DNA of 64,000 bases from Tragulus kanchil (GCA_022376925.1 JAIOJX010000002.1:65124001-65188000), one strand, 5' to 3'; positions 12,121 to 24,188 are shown, numbered from the stretch's first letter. Notes: a model not told the origin generated them from the sequence alone. Numbers and translations are program-made.

Positions 12121-13337
12121 GAAGAACACAAAGAATTTTAAAAAATAATAGGACATAACAATCATAATAGAGACGTGGGCCTCAGACCCACTGCTTTGAT
12201 CTAACATTCAAACAGAGCTAAGCCTTCTTGTTCAGATGAAAAAGGGACACAAAGATAAATGCATACCACCAGGAAATGCAAATCAAACCCACAATGGGAT
12301 ACCACCTCACACTTGTCAGAATGGTTATTATCGAAAAGAATACACATAAAAATGTGGTTCAAGATGTGGAGAAAGAGATCCTTTATACTATTGTTGGTGG
12401 GTTTGTAAATTGGTCTATCACTGTGGAAAATAATATAGAGGCTTATCAAAAAACTAAAAATACAACTACCATCTGGCCCAGAAATTCCACTTCTGGGTAT
12501 ATATCCGAAGAAAGCAAAAACACTAATTTGAAAAGATACATGCACCACAATATTCTTAGCAGCTTTATTTATAATTGCCAAGGTACAGAAGCAATCTAGG
12601 TGTCCATCAACATATGAATGGATAAATAAGATGGGTTACATATATACACAATGGAATGTTGTTGCTATTTAGTTCGCTAAGTTGCATCTGACTTTTTTGT
12701 GGCTCCATAGATTGTAGCCTACCAGGCTTCTCTGTCCACAGAATTCCCAGAAAATAATACTGCAGTGGGTTGCCATTTCCTTCTCCAGGGGATCTTTCCA
12801 ACCCAGGGATAGAACCCACATCTCCTGCCTTGGCAGGCAGATTATTTACCACTGAGCCACCAGGGAAGTCCATACAATGGAATACTACTCAGCTTTAAAA
12901 AAGAAGGAAATTTTGCAATTTGTAGTAACATGGATGTACTTAGGGCATTATGCTTAGTGAAATATGTCAGAGAAAGATAAATACTATATTGTATCACTTA
13001 CATGTAGAATCTAAGAAAATACAACAAACTAGTGAATAAAATAAAAAAAAAAAGCAGAATCACAGATATAGACAACGAATTAGTTGTTATCACAGGAGAG
13101 AGGAGAAGGGGAAGGGGCAGTATAGCGGTAGGGTAAAGGAAGCTATTATGGGATTTATTAAATCATGTATGTGAAACTTTGGCAAATTATAAAACACTAT
13201 AGAACTTATAGAACCTGTTCAATAGAAGAACACAAAGAATTTTAAAAAATAATAGGACATAACAATCATACAATAGAGACGTGGGCCTCAGACCCACTGC
13301 TTTGATCTAACATTCAAACAGAGCTAAGCCTTCTTGT
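11159..13337 (+). repeat. duplication 4: 11159-12231 repeated at 12265-13337
   Basis: Two 1073-bp blocks with a few differences: GGG versus GG at the very start, AAAAGAGAA versus AAAGAGAT about 100 bp in, and a 2-base insertion near the end. The 33-bp spacer 12232-12264 resembles the sequence just before copy A (11126-11158). Confidence 0.97.
11554..11766 (-). mobile_element. Bov-tA SINE inside L1 (copy at 12658-12870)
   Basis: Reverse Bov-tA flanked by the repeated L1 sequence ACAATGGAAT, on the left ending at 11553 and on the right starting just after 11770. This is a target-site duplication showing insertion into an existing L1. The second copy keeps the same target-site duplication, so it is a block copy and not a second insertion. 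Confidence 0.88.
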
Positions 13338-13464
13338 ATCCAAGACTGAAAGATTTTCAAAGGTTGAGACTTCAGTTCATTTAGTCGTTTTTTTCCCATA
13401 GTACCCACATTTCCATATACCTCTAATTTTAAAACTTGTAAAACACTTAAAATGAGGAGCTGCA

Positions 13465-15868
13465 CAAATATGTTACTTTAAGTTTTATTCAAATCAAATA
13501 AAGCTGCGACTGATGTGCAGAAATTGGCATAGAAACTACATGAATTTAATTCATACAAAAACTGAAAGACAAAATCCTATTACCTAACTGTCTTATCCTG
13601 ATTAATTAAATGCAAAGGATATACATGTTAAATGGGCACAAACATGTAGGCATTACACAGTGCACATAATGGAGTCATAAAATGTTTTATACTGCTTTAT
13701 TATAAATAATTGGAAATATTTCATTTTTTAAACCAAGATAACAAAACAGTAAAATACCATGCTTTTCCTCATTACTTCCTTTTATTTTTGTGAGTTAGGA
13801 AATTTTACTACTTTTCAAAAGACTGGTTAGAAATATCTCTAGAAACACAAAAAAAACCCACTCACTTTCATTCACTTTAATGAAACATCAAAATTTTCAG
13901 AGGGAGCGGCTAAACAGTGCCGCAAAAGAGTCATCAAGAAAAACTGTAGAATACCTGAAAATACCACTTTCAAGGCAGAACAGGTTTGTACACACACACA
14001 AAAGTATAAACACTTGATGGTAAACTTTGAAAAAATAATTTCTTAAAAATGTGAGTAGCTTTATTCTCTCAAATGGAGGAAACCCACAAAGGCACAACTA
14101 ATCAAGCTACCAGATCTGAAACTGGTCCTTGTGCCCTGATAAAAACTTTTATTTTTTTTTTAAGAAAGGAGACCCATGTGGATTTCAATTTTCTTATCTC
14201 ACAGTACACCTCATTTTTTGATAAAAACTGTTCTTGCTTGTAACCTTGAACACTTACAGGCAGAAAGCACTTCTTGATAAAATGTTGCAGTGACTTCAAA
14301 TTGTCACAAAAATCAGTGTCCAAAATTGACTTAAAATAAGTTATCCCATAGGAATATTTTCATTGAGATTCATAGCATCTATTAATTAAAATTTTCTTAG
14401 TTGAGTGATAATGATTAATTTTCTTTTTATGTGTGTGTTTTCCTTAACATATAAAATAAAGTTCCCCAATTTCCTTCCCTAATGATAATGTATTAAAATC
14501 AGAAATTGCCTAAGAAAAGAGAGTCCAAGGGTGAAAAATATGAAGAAATAGTATATTTCATAAAGTGGTACAGCAGATTTTTTTGAAAATGTGTTTGTTT
14601 GCATCAGTGAAGGACAATGCTGCATATTCCTGATTAAACAGCTATAAGGTTTACTGTAGATATAAACATACTATGTACAATGATAGTTATAATTCTTCTT
14701 TCATTTTTAATAGACTTCAAAGTGTATCTTTTATAGAAACTGGAACAGAGTGAATCTGGAAAGTAAGTTTCAGTTAACTAGCAAAAATTAAATTAGCATG
14801 AAATAACAGAGTGAAGAACTGAAGATAATTATTTTAAAAATAATAAAGTTACACTTAAGTGTATACATGCAAGATACTGTAAAATGAACTGTTCCAGTTT
14901 ACTTGGTTTCATTTCAACCTAATACACTCTAAAATACTGCTTTCATGTATAATATCAAAGGAAATATTAAATGCATGTATATTATTTTAAGGGCTTGATG
15001 ATATATTTCACATTCTTTAAACTTTACTCAGGCTATAAATATATTTATATATCAGTCAGTTAGTTTTTAAAGTAAATGAAAACTGTAGCATGGGGGACAA
15101 TTTTTCATCTCACACGTCCATACTTGATTATGTCCATTTTTCCAGAAAACTGTATTAAAAAGTCAAAGAGTAATGGAGTGTGCTTCTAGTTCACACGGCT
15201 ATTCTTCATGCACTATAGTTCCTTATAGTTTATCAAAATGGAATTTACATTTGAAGATGGGTTAAATGAAATCAACTAATAAGTATGATTTAGGAATCAG
15301 ACTTCTGAAATCCATTTCACCAACTCAGAGGGTGATGCTGTTCTTCCTGGACTTTCATTAAAGTTGTGCAACAGTACAAACTTATTGCTATTAGGTTTGC
15401 ATAGAAATAACACCACTTCACTGGTGTAATACATCTTTCCCAAAGGATTATGGCAAGCCAGTTTTAATTCTTCATGCATACTCTTTTTGTTGTTATTCAT
15501 TTTCTTCTTTTTTTTTTTTTTCGGTTTTACATGAAATAAGCCATATTTAACATCTGTCTACCAGAGTTCTAAAATAAGATACAGTAGTAGTTTGAAGCAC
15601 AGTGAGCTTAACAGTTTCTTCCCTTTTTAAAGATGAGTGGCAGTCTGTATAGTCAAGCCATATGAACATAGTCACTCCAAGGAGAGACGTCTGTGAACTC
15701 AATAGGTTCCACATTCGTAGTTAAGAACCTTGGTGACCTCACATAACTGCTGCTTGTTGCTAGAAGGGAGACGATACTGTTAGCTTCAGAAGTTTTCAAG
15801 CAGTTTCTTATCTGGCAGCTTCTCCAGACTTCTTGGTGGCTTTTATAACTGTTCTTGACATGAGGCCT
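13465..15868 (-). other. ANGPT1: ANGPT1 3'UTR (approximate extent)
   Basis: Sequence following the ANGPT1 stop codon on the minus strand. It is AT-rich (many ATTTA-type stretches), carries no Bov-tA, BovB or L1 insertion, and is bounded distally by a candidate AATAAA. The absence of retroposons over about 2.4 kb, in a window where they otherwise occur every 1-2 kb, fits a constrained UTR. The proximal 570 bases (15299-15868) are repeated at 16394-16963. The distal end is inferred, not shown. Confidence 0.6.
13484..13489 (-). promoter_or_regulatory. candidate distal polyadenylation signal of ANGPT1
   Basis: AATAAA on the minus strand, about 2.4 kb after the stop codon and the most distal such hexamer before repeat-rich intergenic DNA begins. 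Other AATAAA hexamers lie nearer the stop (for example near 13695, 13785 and 14060), so alternative poly(A) sites are possible. Cleavage would fall near 13460-13470. Confidence 0.4.
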
Positions 15869-16029
15869 TCAGAAGTCCAAAGGTCGAATCATCATAGTTG
15901 TGGAACGTAAGGAGTAACTGGGCCCTTTGAAATAATGCCATTTTATTCCGTTCAGTTTTCCGTGGTTCTGTCCCGCTGCATAAAACATTCCATTTAGGTT
16001 GGATGGGCCACAGGCATCAAACCACCAGC
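15869..16029 (-). CDS. ANGPT1: ANGPT1 exon 9, coding part (copy A, joined to the full 3'UTR)
   Basis: Second assembled copy of the terminal ANGPT1 exon. It has the same acceptor, the same 161 coding bases and the same TGA (15871-15869) as the copy at 16964-17124. It is the copy followed, on the minus strand, by the uninterrupted 3'UTR down to about 13.48 kb. It lies in the 1087-bp block 15299-16385, which recurs without visible differences at 16394-17480. A gene predictor could report it as an extra terminal exon or an ANGPT1 duplication. I regard it as one exon represented twice, because the window carries some twenty similar-sized duplications unrelated to gene content. Confidence 0.9.
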
Positions 16030-16963
16030 CTGAAAAATTAGTTAATAGTGGAAGAGAAGGAGAAGAAACAATTACATAAGTAGATTGAGCATTTGGAAAT
16101 TCAAGCCATTAACTGAGGGGACACTTACTGGTGCTTGTGATTATTTGCAAATCAGAGGTATTCAAAAACTATCTTGTTCGTAGTGAGGTTGTTTTAAATG
16201 GCAGTCAACTTACACAGTGTACTCTCAGAAAGAGGCATGCTCTCAAGAAAATCAGCTTTCAGTGTCACTCTGTTGGGGTTCATTTCTCAATGTAATGATG
16301 GGACACATCTGGGCTTCAAGGTATGATATAGTCAGGCCGGGATTTGTATAAAGGGCAAGCAAAGAGAAATCATTAAGAGGCATTTGTATAAAAAGACTTC
16401 TGAAATCCATTTCACCAACTCAGAGGGTGATGCTGTTCTTCCTGGACTTTCATTAAAGTTGTGCAACAGTACAAACTTATTGCTATTAGGTTTGCATAGA
16501 AATAACACCACTTCACTGGTGTAATACATCTTTCCCAAAGGATTATGGCAAGCCAGTTTTAATTCTTCATGCATACTCTTTTTGTTGTTATTCATTTTCT
16601 TCTTTTTTTTTTTTTTCGGTTTTACATGAAATAAGCCATATTTAACATCTGTCTACCAGAGTTCTAAAATAAGATACAGTAGTAGTTTGAAGCACAGTGA
16701 GCTTAACAGTTTCTTCCCTTTTTAAAGATGAGTGGCAGTCTGTATAGTCAAGCCATATGAACATAGTCACTCCAAGGAGAGACGTCTGTGAACTCAATAG
16801 GTTCCACATTCGTAGTTAAGAACCTTGGTGACCTCACATAACTGCTGCTTGTTGCTAGAAGGGAGACGATACTGTTAGCTTCAGAAGTTTTCAAGCAGTT
16901 TCTTATCTGGCAGCTTCTCCAGACTTCTTGGTGGCTTTTATAACTGTTCTTGACATGAGGCCT

Positions 16964-17124
16964 TCAGAAGTCCAAAGGTCGAATCATCATAGTTGTGGAA
17001 CGTAAGGAGTAACTGGGCCCTTTGAAATAATGCCATTTTATTCCGTTCAGTTTTCCGTGGTTCTGTCCCGCTGCATAAAACATTCCATTTAGGTTGGATG
17101 GGCCACAGGCATCAAACCACCAGC
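16964..17124 (-). CDS. ANGPT1: ANGPT1 exon 9, coding part (copy B, nearer to exon 8)
   Basis: Terminal coding exon of angiopoietin-1. The minus strand shows a polypyrimidine acceptor (CTAATTTTTCAG) and the exon starts at 17124. Two bases complete the Gly codon split with exon 8, then 52 codons and TGA (stop at 16966-16964). The peptide begins WWFDACGPSNLNGMF and ends STTMMIRPLDF, the C-terminus of the TIE2-binding P subdomain. A loop reads YAAGQ where human ANGPT1 reads YTAGQ. This copy is the first acceptor met by a transcript coming from exon 8, so as assembled it gives an intact protein. Its 3'UTR, however, is interrupted after about 570 nt by the duplication junction at 16385-16394. It is identical to copy A 1095 bp away and is probably the same exon assembled twice. 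Confidence 0.93.
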
Positions 17125-17358
17125 CTGAAAAATTAGTTAATAGTGGAAGAGAAGGAGAAGAAACAATTACATAAGTAGATTGAGCATTTGGAAATTCAAG
17201 CCATTAACTGAGGGGACACTTACTGGTGCTTGTGATTATTTGCAAATCAGAGGTATTCAAAAACTATCTTGTTCGTAGTGAGGTTGTTTTAAATGGCAGT
17301 CAACTTACACAGTGTACTCTCAGAAAGAGGCATGCTCTCAAGAAAATCAGCTTTCAGT

Positions 17359-19598
17359 GTCACTCTGTTGGGGTTCATTTCTCAATGTAATGATGGGACA
17401 CATCTGGGCTTCAAGGTATGATATAGTCAGGCCGGGATTTGTATAAAGGGCAAGCAAAGAGAAATCATTAAGAGGCATTTCACCTTAAGCCTGTTATTGG
17501 AAATAGGACAATTAATTATCAGTAATGACATTCAAAAGCTTGGACAGCTAGCATCTAAATAAAAAGAAATGTCCTCCCTGTAGTTCATGATTTTGCCAAG
17601 AACTGGCTGTCAACTGCTTCTGAAATTGACTGAATACCAGAGAATTACTATGAATTTGAATTGCTATGCCTTCTCTGCAGTTTATAGCAATATGGGAAGT
17701 GTTCATCCATAGTAGCCACGTAGTTCCTGTTATAGACACAGTTTTTCCTGGGATTGTTCAAAGGCTTTCTAAACATTGTAAATAGAAAAATGATGAGTAA
17801 AAGAAAAATGCAGATCCTGTGCTCACACAAGGATAATTCAGTACTTTATTTTTTAAGTGAATTAAGTTCTTAGCTGTTAGATAAAACATAGTACTTTTTC
17901 TCCCTCTCCTAAAGTAATACTACAGAAATCTTTAGGGAGAGATTTATGCCAGAGACATTCTGACATATTTGTATTTGGATACAGCTGACCTCCCTTTGAT
18001 TATAGAGTTATACCTAAGGGACTAATAGCTAAAGAAAGAAAAAGCTGTACAGCTGATGTTTAACTGTAACACAAGCATCATCTTGCAGAAACTTTGAAAA
18101 AGTTAAACAGAGAAAAACCAGTTCTCATTTTTCAGTTTTGGAGGGTGAATACAGCTGGGTGCTGTTTATGAAGTCATACTGGAGACGTAACAAGCTGTAC
18201 TGGTCACTAATTGATAGGAAAAAGTAAGGTATGTCAGTGAATTTGGAAAGACATTGTACTTAATATTTTAGCAACTGTATGTAAACAATGTATATGTTAA
18301 TGTAGTCAAAACATGAGGGACAAGAAAGTTCTTATTTGTCAAAGAAGGAGGAAACTGTAGAATTTCACCTTTTTCTTAAGATTAATTCCTTTAAAATTTT
18401 TGGTAAGTACAACTAGTAAAAATATACTACTTATATTTAAAAAGACATTCTAATATTAGGTAAACTGAATTTATTTAAGAATTCAGTCACTCTGTTGGGT
18501 TCATTTCTCAATGTAATGATGGGACACATCTGGGCTTCAAGGTATGATATAGTCAGGCCGGGATTTGTATAAAGGGCAAGCAAAGAGAAATCATTAAGAG
18601 GCATTTCACCTTAAGCCTGTTATTGGAAATAGGACAATTAATTATCAGTAATGACATTCAAAAGCTTGGACAGCTAGCATCTAAATAAAAAGAAATGTCC
18701 TCCCTGTAGTTCATGATTTTGCCAAGAACTGGCTGTCAACTGCTTCTGAAATTGACTGAATACCAGAGAATTACTATGAATTTGAATTGCTATGCCTTCT
18801 CTGCAGTTTATAGCAATATGGGAAGTGTTCATCCATAGTAGCCACGTAGTTCCTGTTATAGACACAGTTTTTCCTGGGATTGTTCAAAGGCTTTCTAAAC
18901 ATTGTAAATAGAAAAATGATGAGTAAAAGAAAAATGCAGATCCTGTGCTCACACAAGGATAATTCAGTACTTTATTTTTTAAGTGAATTAAGTTCTTAGC
19001 TGTTAGATAAAACATAGTACTTTTTCTCCCTCTCCTAAAGTAATACTACAGAAATCTTTAGGGAGAGATTTATGCCAGAGACATTCTGACATATTTGTAT
19101 TTGGATACAGCTGACCTCCCTTTGATTATAGAGTTATACCTAAGGGACTAATAGCTAAAGAAAGAAAAAGCTGTACAGCTGATGTTTAACTGTAACACAA
19201 GCATCATCTTGCAGAAACTTTGAAAAAGTTAAACAGAGAAAAACCAGTTCTCATTTTTCAGTTTTGGAGGGTGAATACAGCTGGGTGCTGTTTATGAAGT
19301 CATACTGGAGACGTAACAAGCTGTACTGGTCACTAATTGATAGGAAAAAGTAAGGTATGTCAGTGAATTTGGAAAGACATTGTACTTAATATTTTAGCAA
19401 CTGTATGTAAACAATGTATATGTTAATGTAGTCAAAACATGAGGGACAAGAAAGTTCTTATTTGTCAAAGAAGGAGGAAACTGTAGAATTTCACCTTTTT
19501 CTTAAGGTTAATTCCTTTAAAATTTTTTGGTAAGTACAACTAGTAAAAATATACTACTTATATTTAAAAAGACATTCTAATATTAGTGAATTTATTTA
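17359..19598 (+). repeat. duplication 6: 17359-18477 repeated at 18486-19598
   Basis: Offset 1126-1127 with an 8-bp spacer. Differences are GGGG/GGG at the start of copy B, A/G and T5/T6 near 18380/19507, and a 6-base insertion in copy A 20 bases from the junction. Its first 122 bases overlap the end of duplication 5. Confidence 0.96.
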
Positions 19599-19609
19599 CC
19601 CATAAGACC

Positions 19610-19885
19610 TTTTTTTTTAAAATTTTGGCCTCTTTTATTGGTTTTTTATTTATTTATTTTCATCCATCTTTATTCTTTGGCCTGTGTGGGCTTCCCATCG
19701 CAGTGGCCTCTCTCGTCAGAGAGCACCGGCTCTGGGCGCATGTGCTCCAGAGCACTGGCTCGTAATTGGACACACCGGTCCAACTGCTTTGTGGCACGTG
19801 GGACCTTCCCAGGCCAGGGATTGAACCAGTGCCCCCTGCACTGCAAGGTGGACTCTATACCCACTGAACCACCAGGGAAGCCCCC
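19610..19885 (-). mobile_element. CHR-2/SINE2_BT-type SINE, short-tail variant
   Basis: Reverse copy: starts with the T-rich tail, then TTGGCCTCTTTTATTGG and CATCGCAGTGGCCTCTC, and ends CACCAGGGAAGCCCC. An imperfect flanking repeat (CCCATAAGA / CCCAATAAGA) supports retroposition. It lacks the C-rich 3' module seen at 10328-10662. Confidence 0.82.
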
Positions 19886-20489
19886 GCTCCCAATAAGAGG
19901 TTTAAGGGACAAAATGAAACTCAACTTGATTGTTTCAGTATTTTAACTTCCTCCTCCTTTTATATGACCTACTTGAGGCACTCTTCCATCATGTTAATGA
20001 GTCTTTCATGGTCTTTCAAATAGCCACCATAGTCTCTAAAGCAAACACAGTTACTCTATTGTTGAGGACTACTACAAATCATAGAAGGATTCTTCAACGT
20101 ACATTAAGATGCTCAGGGTAGAAGTGTGTGGTTTTGTTTGGCTTATAGAAAGTCATAAAAGTTCTGGAAGAGTGTGGGAAGGCAGACAGGCAGATGTCAG
20201 TTGCAACATAGCCTGGCAATGAAGTGCGCAGACTGAAGAATACATTTATTGGAAAAGTTACAATGAACATAGGAAAGAGACAAGAAACAGCAGGGGCACT
20301 GAGGGAATATGATAAATTGATCTCGGGTATCTCTCCCAATCAGTAAAGTGGGACAGTGTGTGTGGTAAGAAGAATGGCATTTTGGAGACATTGAAAGGTG
20401 ACCAGTATGGCTGTGTCAAAGTTAACAAAAGAAACAGTTGCCTGAAACTGAAAGGGTCTGAAGATCAAATCACGCAGTCTTTTATTCAT

Positions 20490-20700
20490 TACCCCCAGTC
20501 ACTCAGTGGTAAAACATTCGCCTGGAATGGAGGTGAAGCAGGTTTGATCCCTGAGTCAGGAAGATCCTCTAAAGAAGGAAATGGCAACCCACTCCAGTAT
20601 TCTTGCCTGGGAAATCCCATGGACAGAGGAGCCTGGTGGATTACAGTTCATGGGATTGAAAAAAGAGTCAGATAGGACTTAGCGATTAAACAACAACAGT
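20490..20700 (+). mobile_element. Bov-tA SINE
   Basis: Contains GGTTTGATCCCTGAGTCAGG, CAACCCACTCCAGTATTCTT, GACAGAGGAGCCTGGTGG and a degenerate end (GTCAGATAGGACTTAGCGAT). A separate short 3' fragment (TCACAAAGAGTCAGACATGA) follows at about 20826-20895 and ends in a short CA run. Confidence 0.85.
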
Positions 20701-21129
20701 AACAAATGAAAGGCATGGTCTGTATTTCCCATACATATTGCCACGCCTAACAGTGTTCCTGTGGCAGATGACTGGTAAGGGACTACAGACTTTTTGACAG
20801 ATTGGCTAACTGTTTCTCCTTTTAAAGCCTCTATGGTCAGTCTATGAGGTCACAAAGAGTCAGACATGACTGGGTGACTGAACACACACACACAAATGGT
20901 CTGAATTAGTCTAGCTTACTTTAAAAAAAGCTATGTTTGATAGACACCTGAATATATAACTTCCAAGTTTATTGTACTCAATTTTTCTTTCTTTACTCAT
21001 TCAACGTGTAATTATCATGAATTATTGTCATACAACATAAGACAGATGTGGTCCTTACTCTTATGGAGCTTATCCTAATATGAGAAACAGGCCAAAAAAA
21101 TTAGCAAATAAATAAAATACCTACAAATC

Positions 21130-21147
21130 ATGATGATGATGATGATG
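21130..21147 (+). repeat. (ATG)6 microsatellite
   Basis: Six perfect ATG units. A purine-rich stretch (21150-21207) follows. Confidence 0.9.
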
Positions 21148-21901
21148 CAGAAAAGAAAGACAAAGAGGAGGAAGGGGAGGAGAAAATGGTGAAAGAAGAG
21201 GGGGGAGCTAGAATCAGGTAGCTGTGAAGGAGATAAACAGGAGACCTATTTGACTTCTCAGGTTCATGGAAGAAGTTGACATTTAATGAGACCTGAGGGA
21301 TGAGGAAACAGCAATATGTAGATGGGGAAAGACTCTTCTAAACAGAGCATAGCACAGGCCGATGCCAAAAGGAAGAAAGAGAGCTTGGTGTTTAGGGAGT
21401 AAAAGAACATCAGTGTAGGTGGAATATAGTGAACAAGAGAGAGGCTCACAGGAAATGAAGGTGGAGAAATGGCAATCTTGGTGGAAAGTTGAACAATGAG
21501 GAAAAACTTATAGTTTATCCAGTCTACTTATCTATCATCAGGTGAACAAGTGGGACATTATCTAGGAATGGGAACCAATATTTGACCAGGGGAACCAGAT
21601 CTGCCAGGTTAAATGTTTAATCAAATATTATTTAGAGCCCTTGCTCTGTAACTGTTGTCTGCCAAAGTCACCCGGAGCATATATGGCAGCATGATGAAGG
21701 GGAGGAAGTTGAATCCAGAATCAATTCAACAAATACTAATCAATGGATAGACAGAGAGGTCAGAGGTGAGTAAAACAAAATTCCTGACCTCAAGGAGTAT
21801 ACACTTTTGTGTTAGGGAGAAACAAACTGTTAAATAAATGAGAAGATAGCTTTTTAACAGAGATGAAGAAAATCTTAGGAACAGGAGCAGAACATCCTAT
21901 T

Positions 21902-22218
21902 TGTGGGTCCATAAGCTCAGCAGATAAAGAACTCGCCTGCAGTGCAGGAGACTCCAGTTTAATTCCTGGGTTGGGAAGATCCCCTGGAGAAGAGATAGGC
22001 TACCCACTCTAGTATTCTTGGTTTTCTCTAGTGGCTCAGATGGTAGAGAAACTGCCTGCACTGTGGGAGATCTGGATTTGATCCCTGAGTGGGAAGATCC
22101 CCTGGAGAAGGGAATGGCTACCCACTCCAGTGTTCTTGCCTGGAAAAATCCATGGACAGAGGAGCCTGACAGACTACAATCCACAGGACTGCAAAGAGTC
22201 AGACATGACTGAGCAATT
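21902..22218 (+). mobile_element. Bov-tA dimer (copy at 23137-23453)
   Basis: A 3'-truncated Bov-tA (ending CTAGTATTCTTG) is followed without spacer by a complete one (TGGCTCAGATGGTAGAG to AGTCAGACATGACTGAGCAA). This layout matches dimeric Bov-tA families. The long minus-strand reading frame across it is a by-product of the SINE. Confidence 0.85.
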
Positions 22219-22242
22219 ACACACACACACACACACACACAC
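22219..22242 (+). repeat. (AC)12 microsatellite at a Bov-tA 3' end (copy at 23454-23477)
   Basis: Perfect AC dinucleotide run immediately after the Bov-tA tail, a common seed for ruminant microsatellites. Confidence 0.95.
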
Positions 22243-23699
22243 AGTTCGTTCATCACTTGAGCTGGATCCTGAAGGATGGATGTGAGTTCACTGGATAGAA
22301 AGAGATTATCTAAAAACAATACGTACTCTGGAAGAGCAGGAAAGAGTGCCTGCGAGCAGCTTGGCAGCAATGCCAGTGGGTAAGGGGCTAGAAAACACTG
22401 GGCTAGCAAAATAAACAGGAGCAAGAACAGGGAGGTTTTAAATTGAATGTTTGAAAATGTGCTTGTGGGCAATAGGGAGCCTAGGGCACCAGGCCAGAAA
22501 TTAGAAGACCCTGGTTTTGATGCTGGTTTAAAACTTCAACATTGAAAAGAATGTGCTTTTTGAAAGACTCTTCTAAACAGAGCATAGCACAGGCCGATGC
22601 CAAAAGGAAGAAAGAGAGCTTGGTGTTTAGGGAGTAAAAGAACATCAGTGTAGGTGGAATATAGTGAACAAGAGAGAGGCTCACAGGAAATGAAGGTGGA
22701 GAAATGGCAATCTTGGTGGAAAGTTGAACAATGAGGAAAAAGTTATAGTTTATCCAGTCTACTTATCTATCATCAGGTGAACAAGTGGGACATTATCTAG
22801 GAATGGGAACCAATATTTGACCAGGGGAACCAGATCTGCCAGGTTAAATGTTTAATCAAATATTATTTAGAGCCCTTGCTCTGTAACTGTTGTCTGCCAA
22901 AGTCACCCGGAGCATATATGGCAGCATGATGAAGGGGAGGAAGTTGAATCCAGAATCAATTCAACAAATACTAATCAATGGATAGACAGAGAGGTCAGAG
23001 GTGAGTAAAACAAAATTCCTGACCTCAAGGAGTATACACTTTTGTGTTAGGGAGAAACAAACTGTTAAATAAATGAGAAGATAGCTTTTTAACAGAGATG
23101 AAGAAAATCTTAGGAACAGGAGCAGAACATCCTATTTGTGGGTCCATAAGCTCAGCAGATAAAGAACTCGCCTGCAGTGCAGGAGACTCCAGTTTAATTC
23201 CTGGGTTGGGAAGATCCCCTGGAGAAGAGATAGGCTACCCACTCTAGTATTCTTGGTTTTCTCTAGTGGCTCAGATGGTAGAGAAACTGCCTGCACTGTG
23301 GGAGATCTGGATTTGATCCCTGAGTGGGAAGATCCCCTGGAGAAGGGAATGGCTACCCACTCCAGTGTTCTTGCCTGGAAAAATCCATGGACAGAGGAGC
23401 CTGACAGACTACAATCCACAGGACTGCAAAGAGTCAGACATGACTGAGCAATTACACACACACACACACACACACACAGTTCGTTCATCACTTGAGCTGG
23501 ATCCTGAAGGATGGATGTGAGTTCACTGGATAGAAAGAGATTATCTAAAAACAATACGTACTCTGGAAGAGCAGGAAAGAGTGCCTGCGAGCAGCTTGGC
23601 AGCAATGCCAGTGGGTAAGGGGCTAGAAAACACTGGGCTAGCAAAATAAACAGGAGCAAGAACAGGGAGGTTTTAAATTGAATGTTTGAAAATGTGCTT

Positions 23700-24080
23700 G
23701 TGGGCAATAGGGAGCCTAGGGCACCAGGCCAGAAATTAGAAGACCCTGGTTTTGATGCTGACTTCACCAGTTAATAACTAAGGGAATCTTAGGCAATAGC
23801 ATATGTAATATTTGATATTTATTGAACAGTGAATATGTATCAGGGACATTGCTAAAATATTTAAATGCATTCTGTCATTTTATTCCCCACACAGCCCTGT
23901 GTGGTGTAGCAAGTACTAAACTAAAGACACTGATGCCCAGATAATATAAGGAACTTTTTCACTGTCACATAGTCACTTACCTCCTCATTTCTAAGATGCG
24001 GATCATAAATGTCTAATCAACCATTTTCACAGCACATTGCAAAGACCATGTAAGATGTACGCTATTAAAGCCTGTAAAAT
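23700..24080 (+). mobile_element. ancient MIR-like SINE remnant(s)
   Basis: MIR-style text: AGAAGACCCTGGTTTTGATG, ACTTCACCAGTTAATAAC, then CTTACCTCCTCATTTCTAAG and GCACATTGCAAAGACC. A second old repeat with a GTATCAGGGACATTGCTAAA stretch lies in the middle. Diverged, so the family call is tentative. The first 60 bases lie inside duplication 7. Confidence 0.5.
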
Positions 24081-24188
24081 CCTATCTAAGTGTTCTCATA
24101 TGAGTTATCCAGGAAGCAGGCAGAAATTTTAGAGCTAAATTAAAAAGAATCAGATCTTATAGGAGCATCATACTGATTTAATAATGAC

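Larger units (their letters stand above)
15299..17480 (+). repeat. duplication 5: 15299-16385 repeated at 16394-17480 (contains ANGPT1 exon 9)
   Basis: Two 1087-bp blocks at a constant offset of 1095, with no difference that I could see, separated by 8 bp (16386-16393). The block holds 570 bases of 3'UTR, the 161-base coding part of exon 9 and the adjacent intron. Confidence 0.97.
21327..23760 (+). repeat. duplication 7: 21327-22525 repeated at 22562-23760
   Basis: Two 1199-bp blocks, offset 1235, with one mismatch seen (C 21507 / G 22742) and a 36-bp spacer. Even the (AC)12 array has the same length in both, which argues against an old duplication. Confidence 0.97.

Noticed and set aside
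15299..17480. Genuine tandem duplication of the ANGPT1 last exon
   Set aside because: Same size and near-identity as 20 unrelated duplications in the window; artefact is the simpler account. Kept as a checkable finding.
23132..23767. 211-residue minus-strand open frame, with a similar 191-residue frame at 21897-22472
   Set aside because: It runs through a Bov-tA dimer and an AC microsatellite (a CVCVCV stretch) and is duplicated only because of duplication 7. No domain, start context or splice signal supports a gene.
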